DNA from: UBA7328 sp002471345
GTDB lineage: Bacteria > Bacteroidota > Bacteroidia > Chitinophagales > Saprospiraceae
DNA: 64,000 bases
Assembly: GCA_964011275.1 (NCBI GenBank)
Contig: CAXGOB010000012.1
Location: 1-64,000 of the forward strand
Reading direction: 5' to 3'
Made by a program: the position numbers and the translations under genes. Position 1 is the first letter of the stretch. The number at the start of each line of letters is the position of its first letter. The notes under the pieces are model-generated. The model did no database searches and was not told where the DNA came from. It saw only the letters and a program-made list of their open reading frames with translations. This document shows, one piece after another, positions 35,833-45,348 of the stretch.

Positions 35833-36633
35833 ATGGCTCGAAATTACATGTTCAAGGAAATTGCAAATACTGATGAGTTAACTGAATTAAGAAATGAATG
35901 GCTAAGTACCTTAACAAGTCCCCAAGATGGAATGTGGGAATCTTTTAGGAATAGCGGAAAGGAATGGGGAATCGTGCATGACAATGAATGGATTGGGTAC
36001 GCTTCTATAGGTGAAAGCAACCAATTGATTCAATTTTATATTTCGCCAAAGCACTTAGGGAAAGGTGAATCAATTTTCAAAGAGTTCATTGAAAAACTTA
36101 ATATTGAAACAGGTATCGTAGGCACAAATAATCCTAGCTACTTATCAATTGCATTAAACTTTGCCAAAGAACTTAATGTAAATACATATTTATTCAGAAA
36201 TAATTATCCAGTCTATATTGAGGAAAAGGAAGGGGAATTGAAGGAGTGTCAAAATGAAGATATTGAGAAAATAGTACATTTTTGTCATTATAGTATGGGT
36301 GCTCCTAAAGAATGGTTAGAAGGATACATAAAAGATTTAACTGAGAAAAAAGAAATATTCTATCTTGAACATGGTGATGAAATCATAGGAACATGTGAAG
36401 TGAGGAAAAGTACAACAGCTGGTGACTTTGCTGATATTGGAATGGTGGTGTCTCCTGATTATAGAAGAAAAGGATATGGTACCTATCTACTTAATGAAGC
36501 TAAAAAAATAGCTATTGAATGGAAAAAGACCCCAATCTGTTCTTGTGAAAAGGACAATATTGGTTCAATAAAGTCGATTCATAATAGTGGATTTGTGAGT
36601 ATGTATCAGCTACTCCTAATTTCTTTCAATTAG
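35833..36633 (+). CDS. GNAT family N-acetyltransferase
   Basis: 266 residues. Two halves are visible: an N-terminal part (1-125) that looks like a degenerate GNAT half (IQFYISPKHLGKGESIFKEF) and a catalytic C-terminal half with the acetyl-CoA loop DIGMVVSPDYRRKGYGTYLL at about 200-219 (RxxGxG) and SIKSIHNSGF after it. The substrate is unknown. M1 (35833) or M6 could be the start. No operon partner; it lies in an accessory region. Confidence 0.85.
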   Translation: MARNYMFKEIANTDELTELRNEWLSTLTSPQDGMWESFRNSGKEWGIVHDNEWIGYASIGESNQLIQFYISPKHLGKGESIFKEFIEKLNIETGIVGTNNPSYLSIALNFAKELNVNTYLFRNNYPVYIEEKEGELKECQNEDIEKIVHFCHYSMGAPKEWLEGYIKDLTEKKEIFYLEHGDEIIGTCEVRKSTTAGDFADIGMVVSPDYRRKGYGTYLLNEAKKIAIEWKKTPICSCEKDNIGSIKSIHNSGFVSMYQLLLISFN

Positions 36634-36691
36634 AGTACTGATAAGATGAAATAGCTGTTTTTGTGATACATGGTCCATAGTTCCATATTGT

Positions 36692-36717
36692 CAGCTGTTC
36701 TTATGAATGAACAGTTG
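36692..36717. repeat. Inverted repeat downstream of the GNAT gene
   Basis: CAGCTGTTC at 36692-36700 can pair with GAACAGTTG at 36709-36717 (one G-T pair, 8-base loop). The bases after it (GATTTAATG) are not a good T run, so it is at best a weak terminator for the GNAT gene. Confidence 0.4.
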
Positions 36718-36740
36718 GATTTAATGTCTTAATGAGTTAA

Positions 36741-36878
36741 AACATTTCCGCTTGGTATGAGGATAATGAAGTTGATCCTCAAGATTTACTAGGAACGCAA
36801 AACATTAGCATTGATTTTTGGGAATTACCAATACTAATAACCATAGGTATAAAAAGGCTAAATGAACTAGGGCATTAA
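36741..36878 (+). pseudogene. Possible gene fragment (45 codons, no start)
   Basis: Between the GNAT gene and the hydrolase remnant one frame has protein-like sequence (SAWYEDNEVDPQDLLGTQ, then FWELPILITIGIKRLNELGH) ending in TAA at 36876-36878. It begins directly after a TAA at 36738 and has no start codon. It looks like the decayed tail of an unidentified gene. Confidence 0.35.
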
Positions 36879-36940
36879 TACCCGATATATTTTGTTAGAA
36901 GGAATGACATGGTTGAACTCAAATATGAATGTCAATATAA

Positions 36941-37348
36941 GAATCAAACATCAATAATATATCATTCAACCCTGAGAACATAATATCAGTGTGAAATGAT
37001 GATTCAGGCAAAAAGGAAATGGGTGATTCTGAATCTCTTTCATTTGAATTTTCTCTCCCAGAACAACTACTTAATAGAATAGGTTTGAACAATATAAGAA
37101 GTAAAAAAGAAGAAGACAGACAGACATCTTTAGACTTTTTCAGATTAAATGCAGACAACAGTCCCAATTCTTTTAATGTACATGACAGTCTGAGTGAAGC
37201 AGAATTAGCATTTGGCACAGAGGCCAATGCTCTCAAATGTTTCAAAAAATATTTGGAGATAAATCCCAATAATGAAAACGCCAAAAGCATAATTGCTAAA
37301 TTACAAAACAAACAATTCAGTAAATCAATAACTATGACATCTAACTAA
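36941..37348 (+). pseudogene. C-terminal remnant of a TPR-tailed hydrolase/esterase
   Basis: From the ATG at 37019 there are 109 residues that match the tail seen in Bacteroidota serine hydrolases or esterases: FEFSLPEQLLNRIGLN, RQTSLDFFRLNADNSPNSFNVHDSL, then a TPR-like ALKCFKKYLEINPNNENAKSII. The same frame continues upstream to 36941 across an in-frame TGA at 36992-36994, so the original gene has lost its catalytic part and is now degraded. The usual DSLGEAYLA reads DSLSEAELA, which also suggests decay. Translation of the short frame is possible but not expected to be active. Confidence 0.6.
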
Positions 37349-37367
37349 TCACTAAAAACAGATCAAA

Positions 37368-37574
37368 ATGAAGAAGTATAAAAAAGAGGACATTGAAATA
37401 GTCTGGAATTCAGATAAGTGCACACATGCAGGATTTTGCGCAAGACAACTATCCAAAGTTTTTAAACCGAAAGAACGTCCATGGATTCAACCAGAAAATG
37501 CGACGAGACAAGAAATCATTGATCAAGTAAAGAAATGTCCATCGGGGGCTTTATCAATTCAAAAATCAAAGTAA
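37368..37574 (+). CDS. Small ferredoxin-like protein (Fer4_19 type)
   Basis: 68 residues. The sequence VWNSDKCTHAGFCARQL, RPWIQPENA and VKKCPSGALSI is the pattern of the divergent 4Fe-4S protein family Fer4_19, which often occurs near CDGSH or N-acetyltransferase genes. Three cysteines are visible (about 18, 24 and 56), so the fourth cluster ligand, if any, is not a Cys in the usual place. It would bind an iron-sulfur cluster and transfer electrons. It starts 19 bp after the hydrolase remnant and lies 44 bp before the DinB gene. Confidence 0.85.
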   Translation: MKKYKKEDIEIVWNSDKCTHAGFCARQLSKVFKPKERPWIQPENATRQEIIDQVKKCPSGALSIQKSK

Positions 37575-37618
37575 AAAACTCTACTTACAATTCCCAAACG
37601 GATCTAAATAATAAGACA

Positions 37619-38140
37619 ATGAATTTCGATCTCAAAAAATCCATTGAAATTCTCCAAAGGACTCCTATAGTAATAGAATCTCTATTAAGTGGATTATCGG
37701 ATGATTGGCTGAAAAATAATGAGGGAGAAAATACATGGAGTCCATATGAAATTTTAGGTCACCTTATTCATGGAGAAAAAACTGACTGGATAACTAGATC
37801 AAAAATCATCATTTCAAATTCTAGCAATAAGACTTTTGAACCTTTTGACAGATTTGCTCAAGAAAATGAAGATTCAGAAAGGCCCATCAATAAACTGATA
37901 GAAGAATTTAAAAATTTGAGGGATTATAATCTAAAAGAATTAGAAAATCTACAAATTAATAGTTCAATTTTAATAGAGAAAGGAATCCATCCTGAATTAG
38001 GGGATGTCAGTCTAAAAGAACTTCTGGCCTCCTGGGTCGTCCATGATTTGGGCCATATTTCTCAAATTTCAAGAGTGATGGCGAAACAATACAAAGCAGA
38101 AGTCGGACCATGGATTGCATTCCTTGGGATACTTAAGTAG
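37619..38140 (+). CDS. DinB-family protein (DinB_2)
   Basis: 173 residues from the ATG at 37619. The open frame extends back to 37535, but that would overlap the ferredoxin gene and adds no conserved sequence. A four-helix bundle with metal-binding histidines is suggested by EILGHLIHGEKTDWI and WVVHDLGHISQISRVMA. DinB-like bundles bind Zn or Ni and include thiol-dependent S-transferases (bacillithiol, mycothiol). A second DinB protein is encoded at 44419. The substrate is unknown. Confidence 0.87.
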   Translation: MNFDLKKSIEILQRTPIVIESLLSGLSDDWLKNNEGENTWSPYEILGHLIHGEKTDWITRSKIIISNSSNKTFEPFDRFAQENEDSERPINKLIEEFKNLRDYNLKELENLQINSSILIEKGIHPELGDVSLKELLASWVVHDLGHISQISRVMAKQYKAEVGPWIAFLGILK

Positions 38141-38194
38141 TAATATTTACAAAAGTGTATGTATGCAGAATCTAGAAAAGACCAAATTATAAAC

Positions 38195-40309
38195 CTAACT
38201 ATGAAATTTCTCTCCTTTCTCAGCCATTTGCACTAATCTATCTGGAGGCATAAATCTAACTCCATATTTGCCATGAAGGTCATACATCCTATTCACCACA
38301 TTCTGAATACCCATTGTATCCATGGCTCTAAATGGGCCACCAGTGAAAGGCATAAAACCCATCCCAAATACAGCGCCAATATCCCCATCTTTAACACTAG
38401 AAATAATTCCTTCTTCCAAGCAATTTATGGCCTCCTTATAAAGCAACATAACTGCTCTATCTTGAATCTCTTCTAAAGCCAATTCCTCATCCCCATTACC
38501 TTTAAAATATTTATAAGCAGTATTATCCACTCCTTTTCTTTTTCCCTTTTCGTCATAAGAGTAAAAGCCTTTTCCATTCTTCTTGCCTTTTCTTCCGTCC
38601 TTATACATTTGTACAGCAGCTTCACTAATTATTACCCCTTCCCTATTTTCAAAAAGAGATTTAGAGCTTTCAGTAACATGAGCGACAATATCTAGTCCTA
38701 CTTGATCAGCTACAGTTATAGGCCCCACAGGAAATCCTTTTTTCACTAATGCTTTATCCACAGTATCTATTGCCAATCCCTCATCCAGCATAAGCATACA
38801 TTCATTTGAATAAGGAGCTAAAATCCTATTCACATAAAACCCTGTACCATCTTTCACCACGATACAAGTCTTTCCTTGTCTTACACCCAACTGATAGCAA
38901 GTAGCAATTACTGACTCTGAAGTTTTATCTGTTTTTACAATCTCTAATAGTGGCATTTTGGGTACTGGAGAGAAATAATGCATGCCAATCACATTCTTCG
39001 GCTTCTTGGCATGAGATGCCATCTCAGTAACTGAAAGTGAAGAAGTATTCGTCGCGATTATTACGTCCTTATTACAATTCTTTTCAATGTCTTCAATAAT
39101 CCTCTTCTTCAATGACATCTCCTCTAAAACTGCCTCTATGACCACATCTGCAGAATTAAAATTAGCATAAGTCAAATCTCCAGTGACATTGCTGATTTGT
39201 TGTTCTGCTTGAATTTTAGTGATTGATTTTCTTTTTAATCTCTTTTTGATACTTGTCCATATCTGCTTATAGGCTCCATCTATGACTTCTTGTTTGATAT
39301 CTTTTAAGAGGACATTCACGCCTTTCGTTGCACTTACTTCTGCTATACCAGCACCCATAAAGCCTGCACCGATAATCCCAAGATTGTCCACTTCTTTTGC
39401 ACCTTTAAATGGATTTTTTTTGTTATCTGTCATGGCAAAAAAGATAGATCTAAGTGCAGCACTCTCTGGCGTCAACATCAGTTTTTCAAACCATTCTAAC
39501 TCCTTTGCATATCCGGCATTTATTCCTTTTTGGTACCCCGTCTCCACACAATCTATTATAGCAGGTATGGCTGGATAGTTTCCTTGAGACTGCTTAAGTG
39601 CCATTTTTTTTGCCTGAGAAAATAGGACTCTTCTTCCCAATCCACTTTCCAGAATTTTTTCAGTAAGTGATAATCTTGATTTACGTTCGATTGGTTTGTC
39701 GATCAATCTTTTAGCCATCTTAATAGCCGCCTGAAGTAACTTGCCTTCATCTGTAAGATCATCAACTAGACCAAACCTTTTACATCGCCTAGCATCCAGC
39801 TGTTTACCTGTGAGCATCATATCTAATGCCTTTTGGATACCAATAAGACGAGGTAATCTCTGCGTTCCACCACCACCGGGAAGTATACCTAATTGCACCT
39901 CTGGCAAGCCCATTTTTGTTCTTGGAGAGCGAGTGGCTATTCGACCTTGACAAGCCAGAGCCATTTCTGTGCCAAGACCAACACAAGCACCATTGATGGC
40001 TGCTACGAAAGGTTTAGAGCTATTCTCTAATAATTCAAGAGATTGATGTCCTTGAGCTTGATATGGCTTGAAATCACCTTCCTTTTCTATTTGAAAAGAC
40101 TTGATATCAGCACCTGCCATAAAATCCGGCTTCTTACTGATAAATACAGCTGCTCTAATACTAGCATCCTCTTGAATCTTTGGATATAAATCTCCCATAA
40201 TTTGAATAACATCAGGAGATACTACATTCATAGTTTCCTTTTTATTATCAATCCAAATGATGGCGATATCATCTTTTACTTCTATGGTTAGAAAATCTTC
40301 GAATTTCAT
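38195..40309 (-). CDS. fadJ: Fatty-acid oxidation complex alpha subunit (enoyl-CoA hydratase/3-hydroxyacyl-CoA dehydrogenase)
   Basis: 704 residues, two enzymes in one chain. A crotonase domain at 1-190 has the oxyanion segments MAGADIKSF and NGACVGLGTEMALACQGRI, and GLPEVQLGILPGGGGTQRLPRL carries the catalytic Glu. From about 305 a 3-hydroxyacyl-CoA dehydrogenase domain begins (GIIGAGFMGAGIAEVSA), with NTSSLSVTEMA and GMHYFSPVPKMPLLEIV, followed by two C-terminal helical domains (GTGFYVNRILAPYSNE). It performs steps two and three of beta-oxidation. It follows the thiolase gene by 24 bp. fadB is an alternative symbol. Confidence 0.95.
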   Translation of the reverse strand: MKFEDFLTIEVKDDIAIIWIDNKKETMNVVSPDVIQIMGDLYPKIQEDASIRAAVFISKKPDFMAGADIKSFQIEKEGDFKPYQAQGHQSLELLENSSKPFVAAINGACVGLGTEMALACQGRIATRSPRTKMGLPEVQLGILPGGGGTQRLPRLIGIQKALDMMLTGKQLDARRCKRFGLVDDLTDEGKLLQAAIKMAKRLIDKPIERKSRLSLTEKILESGLGRRVLFSQAKKMALKQSQGNYPAIPAIIDCVETGYQKGINAGYAKELEWFEKLMLTPESAALRSIFFAMTDNKKNPFKGAKEVDNLGIIGAGFMGAGIAEVSATKGVNVLLKDIKQEVIDGAYKQIWTSIKKRLKRKSITKIQAEQQISNVTGDLTYANFNSADVVIEAVLEEMSLKKRIIEDIEKNCNKDVIIATNTSSLSVTEMASHAKKPKNVIGMHYFSPVPKMPLLEIVKTDKTSESVIATCYQLGVRQGKTCIVVKDGTGFYVNRILAPYSNECMLMLDEGLAIDTVDKALVKKGFPVGPITVADQVGLDIVAHVTESSKSLFENREGVIISEAAVQMYKDGRKGKKNGKGFYSYDEKGKRKGVDNTAYKYFKGNGDEELALEEIQDRAVMLLYKEAINCLEEGIISSVKDGDIGAVFGMGFMPFTGGPFRAMDTMGIQNVVNRMYDLHGKYGVRFMPPDRLVQMAEKGEKFHS

Positions 40310-40333
40310 AACTAACTTCTTATCTTCTATTGA

Positions 40334-41611
40334 TTACAACTTCTTAAGCAACATAGCATGTCCATGAGCCCCTGCCGCACAAGCAGCTAAAAGACCATAT
40401 TTTCCCTTTTCTTTTATTAATCTATTCGCTGTAGTGGTGACTAACCTTCCTCCAGTAGCTCCAAATGGATGACCTATAGAAAGAGAACCGCCCCAGAGAT
40501 TAAATTTGTCCATTGATACCTTCCCTACCGCTTTATCTCTTCCTAAATTTTCCTGTGCAAATTCATCAGATGCTAATGCCTTTAAATTAGACAGTATTTG
40601 GCCAGCAAATGCCTCATGAAACTCAATAACATCCATTTCTGCAAGAGTCATATTTGCTTTTTTAAGCACCATAGAAGTCGCGTATGCTGGTCCTAAAAGC
40701 AACTCATCTTCCAAACTCTGGCCTGAAAATGCAAACTCCAAAATTTCTACTTTTGGCTTAAATCCCAATTCTTTGGCCTTCGTTTCAGACATAATCAAAA
40801 CAGCAGAAGCACCATCGGTAAGAAAAGAAGAATTGGCAGCGGTAAGTGTTCCGTATTTCTTATCAAAAGCAGGTCTTAATCTAGCAACCTTTTCTATTGT
40901 GGAGTCTCCTCTTACACCATTGTCTTTATCAATATTTAGAAATTTTGGCGGTAGATGTACATCTACCATTTCTTCTGATAAGTGCCCTGCTTCATGTGCT
41001 TTAGCGGCTAATTGATGAGACCTCACTGCAAATTTGTCCTGTTCTTCTCTACTGATTTGAAACCTCGCTGCCATGATATCACAATCCTGGCCCATCACTC
41101 TATCCGTGCTATATTCTGCAACTGCCGGTCGTTCAGGCACAAAATCAGAGATTCTAAGTGAAGACACAAACTTCAAATTATCCCCCAATGTTTTTAGTTT
41201 CTGAGCCATGAACAGCTTCTTCCTCATCTTACGAGGAAAAAGAATAGGAGAATCAGAAGTATGATCAATTCCTCCTGCAATTACAACATCGCTTTGACCG
41301 GTCATTATCTCCATACACCCATCTGCAATTGCTCTATTGGCAGAAATACATGCCTGGGACACAGTGCGGCAAGGTGTCTTATTAGATATTCCGGCAGCAA
41401 TGGCAGCTTCCCTTGCCACATTTGGTGTTTTGACATTAGAGATCACATTTCCCATTATCACACTATCTATAGCATCAGCATTGAGTCCTGTCTTATTCAA
41501 TAATCCCTTTATTGCAAATCCACCTAACTGATACGACAGTAAATCCATATAGTTTGTCCCTGACTTGAGGAAAGGAGTTCGACATCCATCTATTACTACA
41601 ACTTTGTTCAT
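40334..41611 (-). CDS. fadI: Acetyl-CoA acyltransferase (3-ketoacyl-CoA thiolase)
   Basis: 425 residues. The nucleophilic Cys lies in RTVSQACISANRAIADG (about 88), the catalytic His in EFHEAFAGQ, and the second Cys in LLAACAAGAHGHAML, where the common CxxGGQG appears as CAAGAHG. SIGHPFGATGGR is the thiolase signature 2. It catalyses the thiolytic step of beta-oxidation and forms an operon with the downstream multifunctional enzyme, matching FadI/FadJ architecture. ATG at 41611. Confidence 0.93.
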   Translation of the reverse strand: MNKVVVIDGCRTPFLKSGTNYMDLLSYQLGGFAIKGLLNKTGLNADAIDSVIMGNVISNVKTPNVAREAAIAAGISNKTPCRTVSQACISANRAIADGCMEIMTGQSDVVIAGGIDHTSDSPILFPRKMRKKLFMAQKLKTLGDNLKFVSSLRISDFVPERPAVAEYSTDRVMGQDCDIMAARFQISREEQDKFAVRSHQLAAKAHEAGHLSEEMVDVHLPPKFLNIDKDNGVRGDSTIEKVARLRPAFDKKYGTLTAANSSFLTDGASAVLIMSETKAKELGFKPKVEILEFAFSGQSLEDELLLGPAYATSMVLKKANMTLAEMDVIEFHEAFAGQILSNLKALASDEFAQENLGRDKAVGKVSMDKFNLWGGSLSIGHPFGATGGRLVTTTANRLIKEKGKYGLLAACAAGAHGHAMLLKKL

Positions 41612-41729
41612 AGTTACTTTTTTAAAGTGCGGAAAGATATAAGAAACTGAGAAAAGACTGAAGCAGATGTATAGAACGTGTAAAAAGCAAAATTCATTTC
41701 TATCAACCCAACATCTGACTTCATAATAA

Positions 41730-43496
41730 TCATCTCATTACAGGTATATGTATCATCACAGATGTACCTCTATCTGGGCTACTATCCCATTCAAGATCAC
41801 CTTTGAGCATATTGACTCTACTTTTAATATTTTCTAATCCTAGACCTTTCTTTACCTTTTCTTCATCAAACCCTTTACCATTATCCTCCACTTTCACAAA
41901 TAGCTCCTTGTTTTGCTGGCTAAGTTGGATATCCAGTTCTGAGGCTTCAGAGTGTTTAATTGCATTATTCAGAAGCTCTTGAATAATTCTATATACATGC
42001 AATTTCTTTTCATTAGAAAGCCCAGTGTCAATTTTATTTGTATGTAAAAATATTTCAGGATTTCCACTTGCTGAATAGCGATTGATCAAATCATTAAGGG
42101 CCGCAGACAGGCCAATTTTTTCTAAAGAAGCAGGTTTCAAATTCCTAGAAATATCCCTTACCTCTCCACATGCATGATCTATTAATCCATAAATTTTTTG
42201 ATAGGACATATCCGCAGTAAGTTTTTTATGATCCAACTGTAGCGAATCATATTGAAGTTTGAGGGTGGAAAGTAACCCTCCTAGGCTATCATGCAGATCA
42301 TTTGCTATTCGAGATCGTTCTAGTTCTTGTCCATTCATCATCGCTTCAAGACTTTGGATACGTAGATCGTTTTGCAGTTTCATAATCCGCTGTCTGTCTA
42401 GCTCTTCTCTTTGTTGTGTGATCAAGCTTCGAGTTTTACCTCTCTGGTTATAGTATCTGATGATATAGTAAACAGCCAGAATACCAACAAATAGTAGTGC
42501 TCCCAAAGCGATTAAAAGTCTTCTACTTTGTTGCAATTTTGCTAGTCCTTCTTCATTTTCAGTTTCAAGATTCTCAATTGCTTTCTCTTTCTCTTGGGCT
42601 TGATATTCTAATGCAAGCTGATTAGAAATAGCAAATTTTTCGCTATCTCTTTGAGCTTCTTTTAAGGCATCAGCCTTTTTCAGATAGAATAAAGCTTGCT
42701 GTTCTTTTTCACTCTCTTCATAGCACTTCGAAAGAATCTCTGAGACCCTAATTTCTATTCTATAAGGAATATTGGGTATAAGTTCAGCTTCTTTGAGTTT
42801 AGAGATAGCTAGGTCATAATTATCATCTCGAAAGTAATAGTAACCCATGTCCATTAGGGCTTCCGCCGAATACTTTACTTGATCGAGCTTTTTTTCTAAT
42901 TTGACCACTGTCCCGGCAATTTGCACAGCTTCTTCAACCTTGCCCATACTGCCCAACAACTGAGAGAGCAATAAACGATTTTGAATTTCCTGACTCTTAT
43001 TTTGGCGTAAAAGAGATTTATCTAGAGCTGCTGAAACGATATCCAATCCACCTTCAAAATCAAACTGTGCTAATAATACTCTCCCTAATGCTGTAGCTGC
43101 TTCTATTTCTAGAAAGTCAATGCTATTCTCTTTATAAAAGGTCAATGCCTCTTCAGAAAGTCGTTTTGCATCATTTAGAAAAAGGCCTTCAGAGGTATAA
43201 AAATTGGCCAATTCCAATCTAGCCATATGATAACCAGCCTCGTTCTTCTCAACTTTGAAATAAGTAGAACTAGAAGTTAGATCTTCCACTACTTCTTTTC
43301 GTTTCAGCGGTAATGTCTTATAAATCAAAGCTCTTTGATAATAAGCCTTAGCCAAAGAAATGAAATCGCTGTTTGTCCTATAAGCCCTGATTTCTTTATC
43401 CAATTCCTCCAAATTCTGATTAGGAGTATTGAGAATAGTAAGATCCGCTTCATTTTGAGGGAACCACCACAATAAGAATGCTACGAGTAAAACCAT
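41730..43496 (-). CDS. TPR-containing sensor histidine kinase (HisKA_3 type)
   Basis: 588 residues. A short N-terminal hydrophobic segment (MVLLVAFLLWWFP) precedes a periplasmic TPR-like helical sensor region (about 30-310), a coiled stretch, and one membrane helix (LLIALGALLFVGILAVYYIIRYY, about 330-352). The kinase part has the NarL-partner H-box ERSRIANDLHDSLGG, an N-box QELLNNAIKHSEAS and G-boxes DNGKGFDEEK and GLGLENIKSR. The signal is unknown. It is transcribed away from the LuxR-type response regulator at 43715, its obvious partner. Confidence 0.92.
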   Translation of the reverse strand: MVLLVAFLLWWFPQNEADLTILNTPNQNLEELDKEIRAYRTNSDFISLAKAYYQRALIYKTLPLKRKEVVEDLTSSSTYFKVEKNEAGYHMARLELANFYTSEGLFLNDAKRLSEEALTFYKENSIDFLEIEAATALGRVLLAQFDFEGGLDIVSAALDKSLLRQNKSQEIQNRLLLSQLLGSMGKVEEAVQIAGTVVKLEKKLDQVKYSAEALMDMGYYYFRDDNYDLAISKLKEAELIPNIPYRIEIRVSEILSKCYEESEKEQQALFYLKKADALKEAQRDSEKFAISNQLALEYQAQEKEKAIENLETENEEGLAKLQQSRRLLIALGALLFVGILAVYYIIRYYNQRGKTRSLITQQREELDRQRIMKLQNDLRIQSLEAMMNGQELERSRIANDLHDSLGGLLSTLKLQYDSLQLDHKKLTADMSYQKIYGLIDHACGEVRDISRNLKPASLEKIGLSAALNDLINRYSASGNPEIFLHTNKIDTGLSNEKKLHVYRIIQELLNNAIKHSEASELDIQLSQQNKELFVKVEDNGKGFDEEKVKKGLGLENIKSRVNMLKGDLEWDSSPDRGTSVMIHIPVMR

Positions 43497-43586
43497 ATCG
43501 ACCTGCTAATGTCTTTTATATCATCCGTTAAGTAATTAGTAGAAACCCTAGTTTATTATAATACAAGTGTGTATACTTTCGTATTA

Positions 43587-43630
43587 ATATGCGCCAATCA
43601 TTGCTTAGAACAAGTGATATGCGGCCAATC
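43587..43630. repeat. Direct repeat between the kinase and response-regulator genes (candidate regulator sites)
   Basis: ATATGCGCCAATC at 43587-43599 recurs as ATATGCGGCCAATC at 43617-43630, differing by one inserted G. Start-to-start spacing is 30 bp, close to three helical turns. Both lie in the 218-bp divergent region, so the response regulator may bind them to control its own operon. Confidence 0.5.
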
Positions 43631-43714
43631 CTATGAACGAATTTTAAAAATCCGAAGATCTACATCAATTACAATTGATATGTGGATATAATTTGGGGCT
43701 AATAACTGAAAATC

Positions 43715-44362
43715 ATGATCAAGATATTAATCGTAGACGACCACAAGATGTTTGTAGAAGGCTTAGAGTCGATTCTAGCCCGAGAAGAAGACATTAAAAT
43801 CGTGCACAAATGCTATGAAGGAAAAGATGTCTTTAATATGACTCTTTTAGAGAGCGTAGATGTTATCCTTCTAGATATCAACCTTCCGGATATTACGGGA
43901 ATTGAAATCTCTAAGAGAATCCTTAAAATGAAGGAAGATCTGAAGATACTAGTCCTTTCTATGCATGATGAAGAGAGTTACATCACGGAAGTATTAAAAA
44001 GTGGTGCTCTTGGATACATTCTCAAAAACACTGGTCGGAAAGAACTCATCACTGCCATCAGAACAATAGCTACTGGCAGAACATATTTTAGTCAAAGTAT
44101 CACCAATACTATTATGAACAGTCTAATGGATAGCAGTAAAAAACCTAAAGAACAGGAAGTTCAAGCTCCTAAGATCACGCGTAGAGAAAAGGAAGTTTTA
44201 GATTTAATTTTAGAGGAAAACACTAATCAAGAGATAGCAAATACACTTTTCATTAGTCTTAAAACGGTGGAAGCGCATAGAAGCAGTCTGCTCTCTAAAC
44301 TCAATGCAAGAAATACAGCAGGATTAGTAAAAAAGGCTATTGCTCATAAACTTACGGCGTAG
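43715..44362 (+). CDS. NarL/LuxR-family response regulator
   Basis: 215 residues. The receiver domain (1-120) has the acidic pocket (IVDDH), the phospho-acceptor Asp54 (ILLDINLPD) and the KT-type Lys in YILKNTGRKE. The C-terminal LuxR helix-turn-helix (about 150-210) reads ITRREKEVLDLILEENTNQEIANTLFISLKTVEAH. It should be phosphorylated by the divergent kinase. No dedicated target operon is next to it; a DinB gene follows 56 bp downstream. Confidence 0.94.
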   Translation: MIKILIVDDHKMFVEGLESILAREEDIKIVHKCYEGKDVFNMTLLESVDVILLDINLPDITGIEISKRILKMKEDLKILVLSMHDEESYITEVLKSGALGYILKNTGRKELITAIRTIATGRTYFSQSITNTIMNSLMDSSKKPKEQEVQAPKITRREKEVLDLILEENTNQEIANTLFISLKTVEAHRSSLLSKLNARNTAGLVKKAIAHKLTA

Positions 44363-44418
44363 ATTTAACCTAGAAGATTCCTATCTTGTATTCGCAATTT
44401 TAAGCTAAAAGCTGATAC

Positions 44419-44940
44419 ATGAAAGAGTTTCTCAGTTTCTATTGTCAATATAACATCTGGGCTAATCAAAAATTAGCAGACTTCTTCCAAAACAAACCAG
44501 AGGAACAGCTTTCTTCATTTATTGAAAATAGTTTTCCATCAATACGAAAAACTGTCTTACATATCTTAAGTGCAGAGCGCAGCTGGTTGTCCAGAATGCA
44601 GCAAGACAATACTTATAACAAAAGTGTGAAGGACGAATTTCAATCAACTTCTCAAGCATTTGATTCTCTTGTTAAATGCTCTAATAAATTCAAATTATTT
44701 GTCAATGACCAAAATGAATATTTTCTAGAAAGCCCTCTCAAGTACAATACTTGGGATGGCACTTCCTGGGAGATGCAACCTAAAACAATGATCCATCACT
44801 GCATGAATCACTCGACATACCATAGAGGTCAATTGATCACAATGGCCAGACAATTAGAGTGGAAAGATGATATTCCAAGTACTGATATACTATTCTATTG
44901 GAGAGAAAATGCTGAAGGAAATTCTTCCAATAGACTTTAA
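44419..44940 (+). CDS. DinB-family protein
   Basis: 173 residues. Typical DinB layout: FYCQYNIWANQKLADFF at the N-terminus, the first metal His in VLHILSAERSWLSRM, and the second pair in HHCMNHSTYHRGQLITMA (HxxxH). The fold is a four-helix bundle binding a divalent metal. The stop codon directly abuts that of the convergent small secreted-protein gene (no bases between). It is probably read with or after the response regulator. The substrate is unknown. Confidence 0.9.
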   Translation: MKEFLSFYCQYNIWANQKLADFFQNKPEEQLSSFIENSFPSIRKTVLHILSAERSWLSRMQQDNTYNKSVKDEFQSTSQAFDSLVKCSNKFKLFVNDQNEYFLESPLKYNTWDGTSWEMQPKTMIHHCMNHSTYHRGQLITMARQLEWKDDIPSTDILFYWRENAEGNSSNRL

Positions 44941-45348
44941 TCAATTCTTTTCTACAAGGGAAATATTCAGCTTAGTGAGTCCATTTACTCTACTACTGAA
45001 TATCTGATAAATCAAATTCTCCTTTTCGAAAACTGCAGAGAAAGGAATCATATCTAGCTTACCCCTCTCTCTCATTTTCTTTACAGCTATGGATTCTTTT
45101 AAAGTCCATTCGAGGCTTGCCATTTCGCTTTCGTAAAATGACCTCAAAGTGCTGTATTCATCAGTTGATTCAAGAAATATTCGAACCCCATCTTTCAAAC
45201 TTCCTGATGATCTCCCCAGCTCAATTATAGATGCATTACCATATTGAGGTAGATTTAGAGAAGTATACAATGAAGGATACTCTAATTCCTGCCCATAGGA
45301 GGATGTTGAAAAAACAAACGCTAAACTAAAATACATGAATCTGTTCAT
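44941..45348 (-). CDS. Small secreted protein of unknown function
   Basis: 135 residues from the ATG at 45348, which gives a signal peptide (MNRFMYFSLAFVFSTSSYG). The open frame runs back to 45465, but that N-terminus is not signal-like. The mature part has YPSLYTSLNLPQYGNASIIELG and a segment about how residues change along a short alpha/beta fold (LRSFYESEMASLEWTLKES), which resembles small periplasmic proteins that I cannot assign. No cysteine motif. It converges on the DinB gene. Confidence 0.6.
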   Translation of the reverse strand: MNRFMYFSLAFVFSTSSYGQELEYPSLYTSLNLPQYGNASIIELGRSSGSLKDGVRIFLESTDEYSTLRSFYESEMASLEWTLKESIAVKKMRERGKLDMIPFSAVFEKENLIYQIFSSRVNGLTKLNISLVEKN

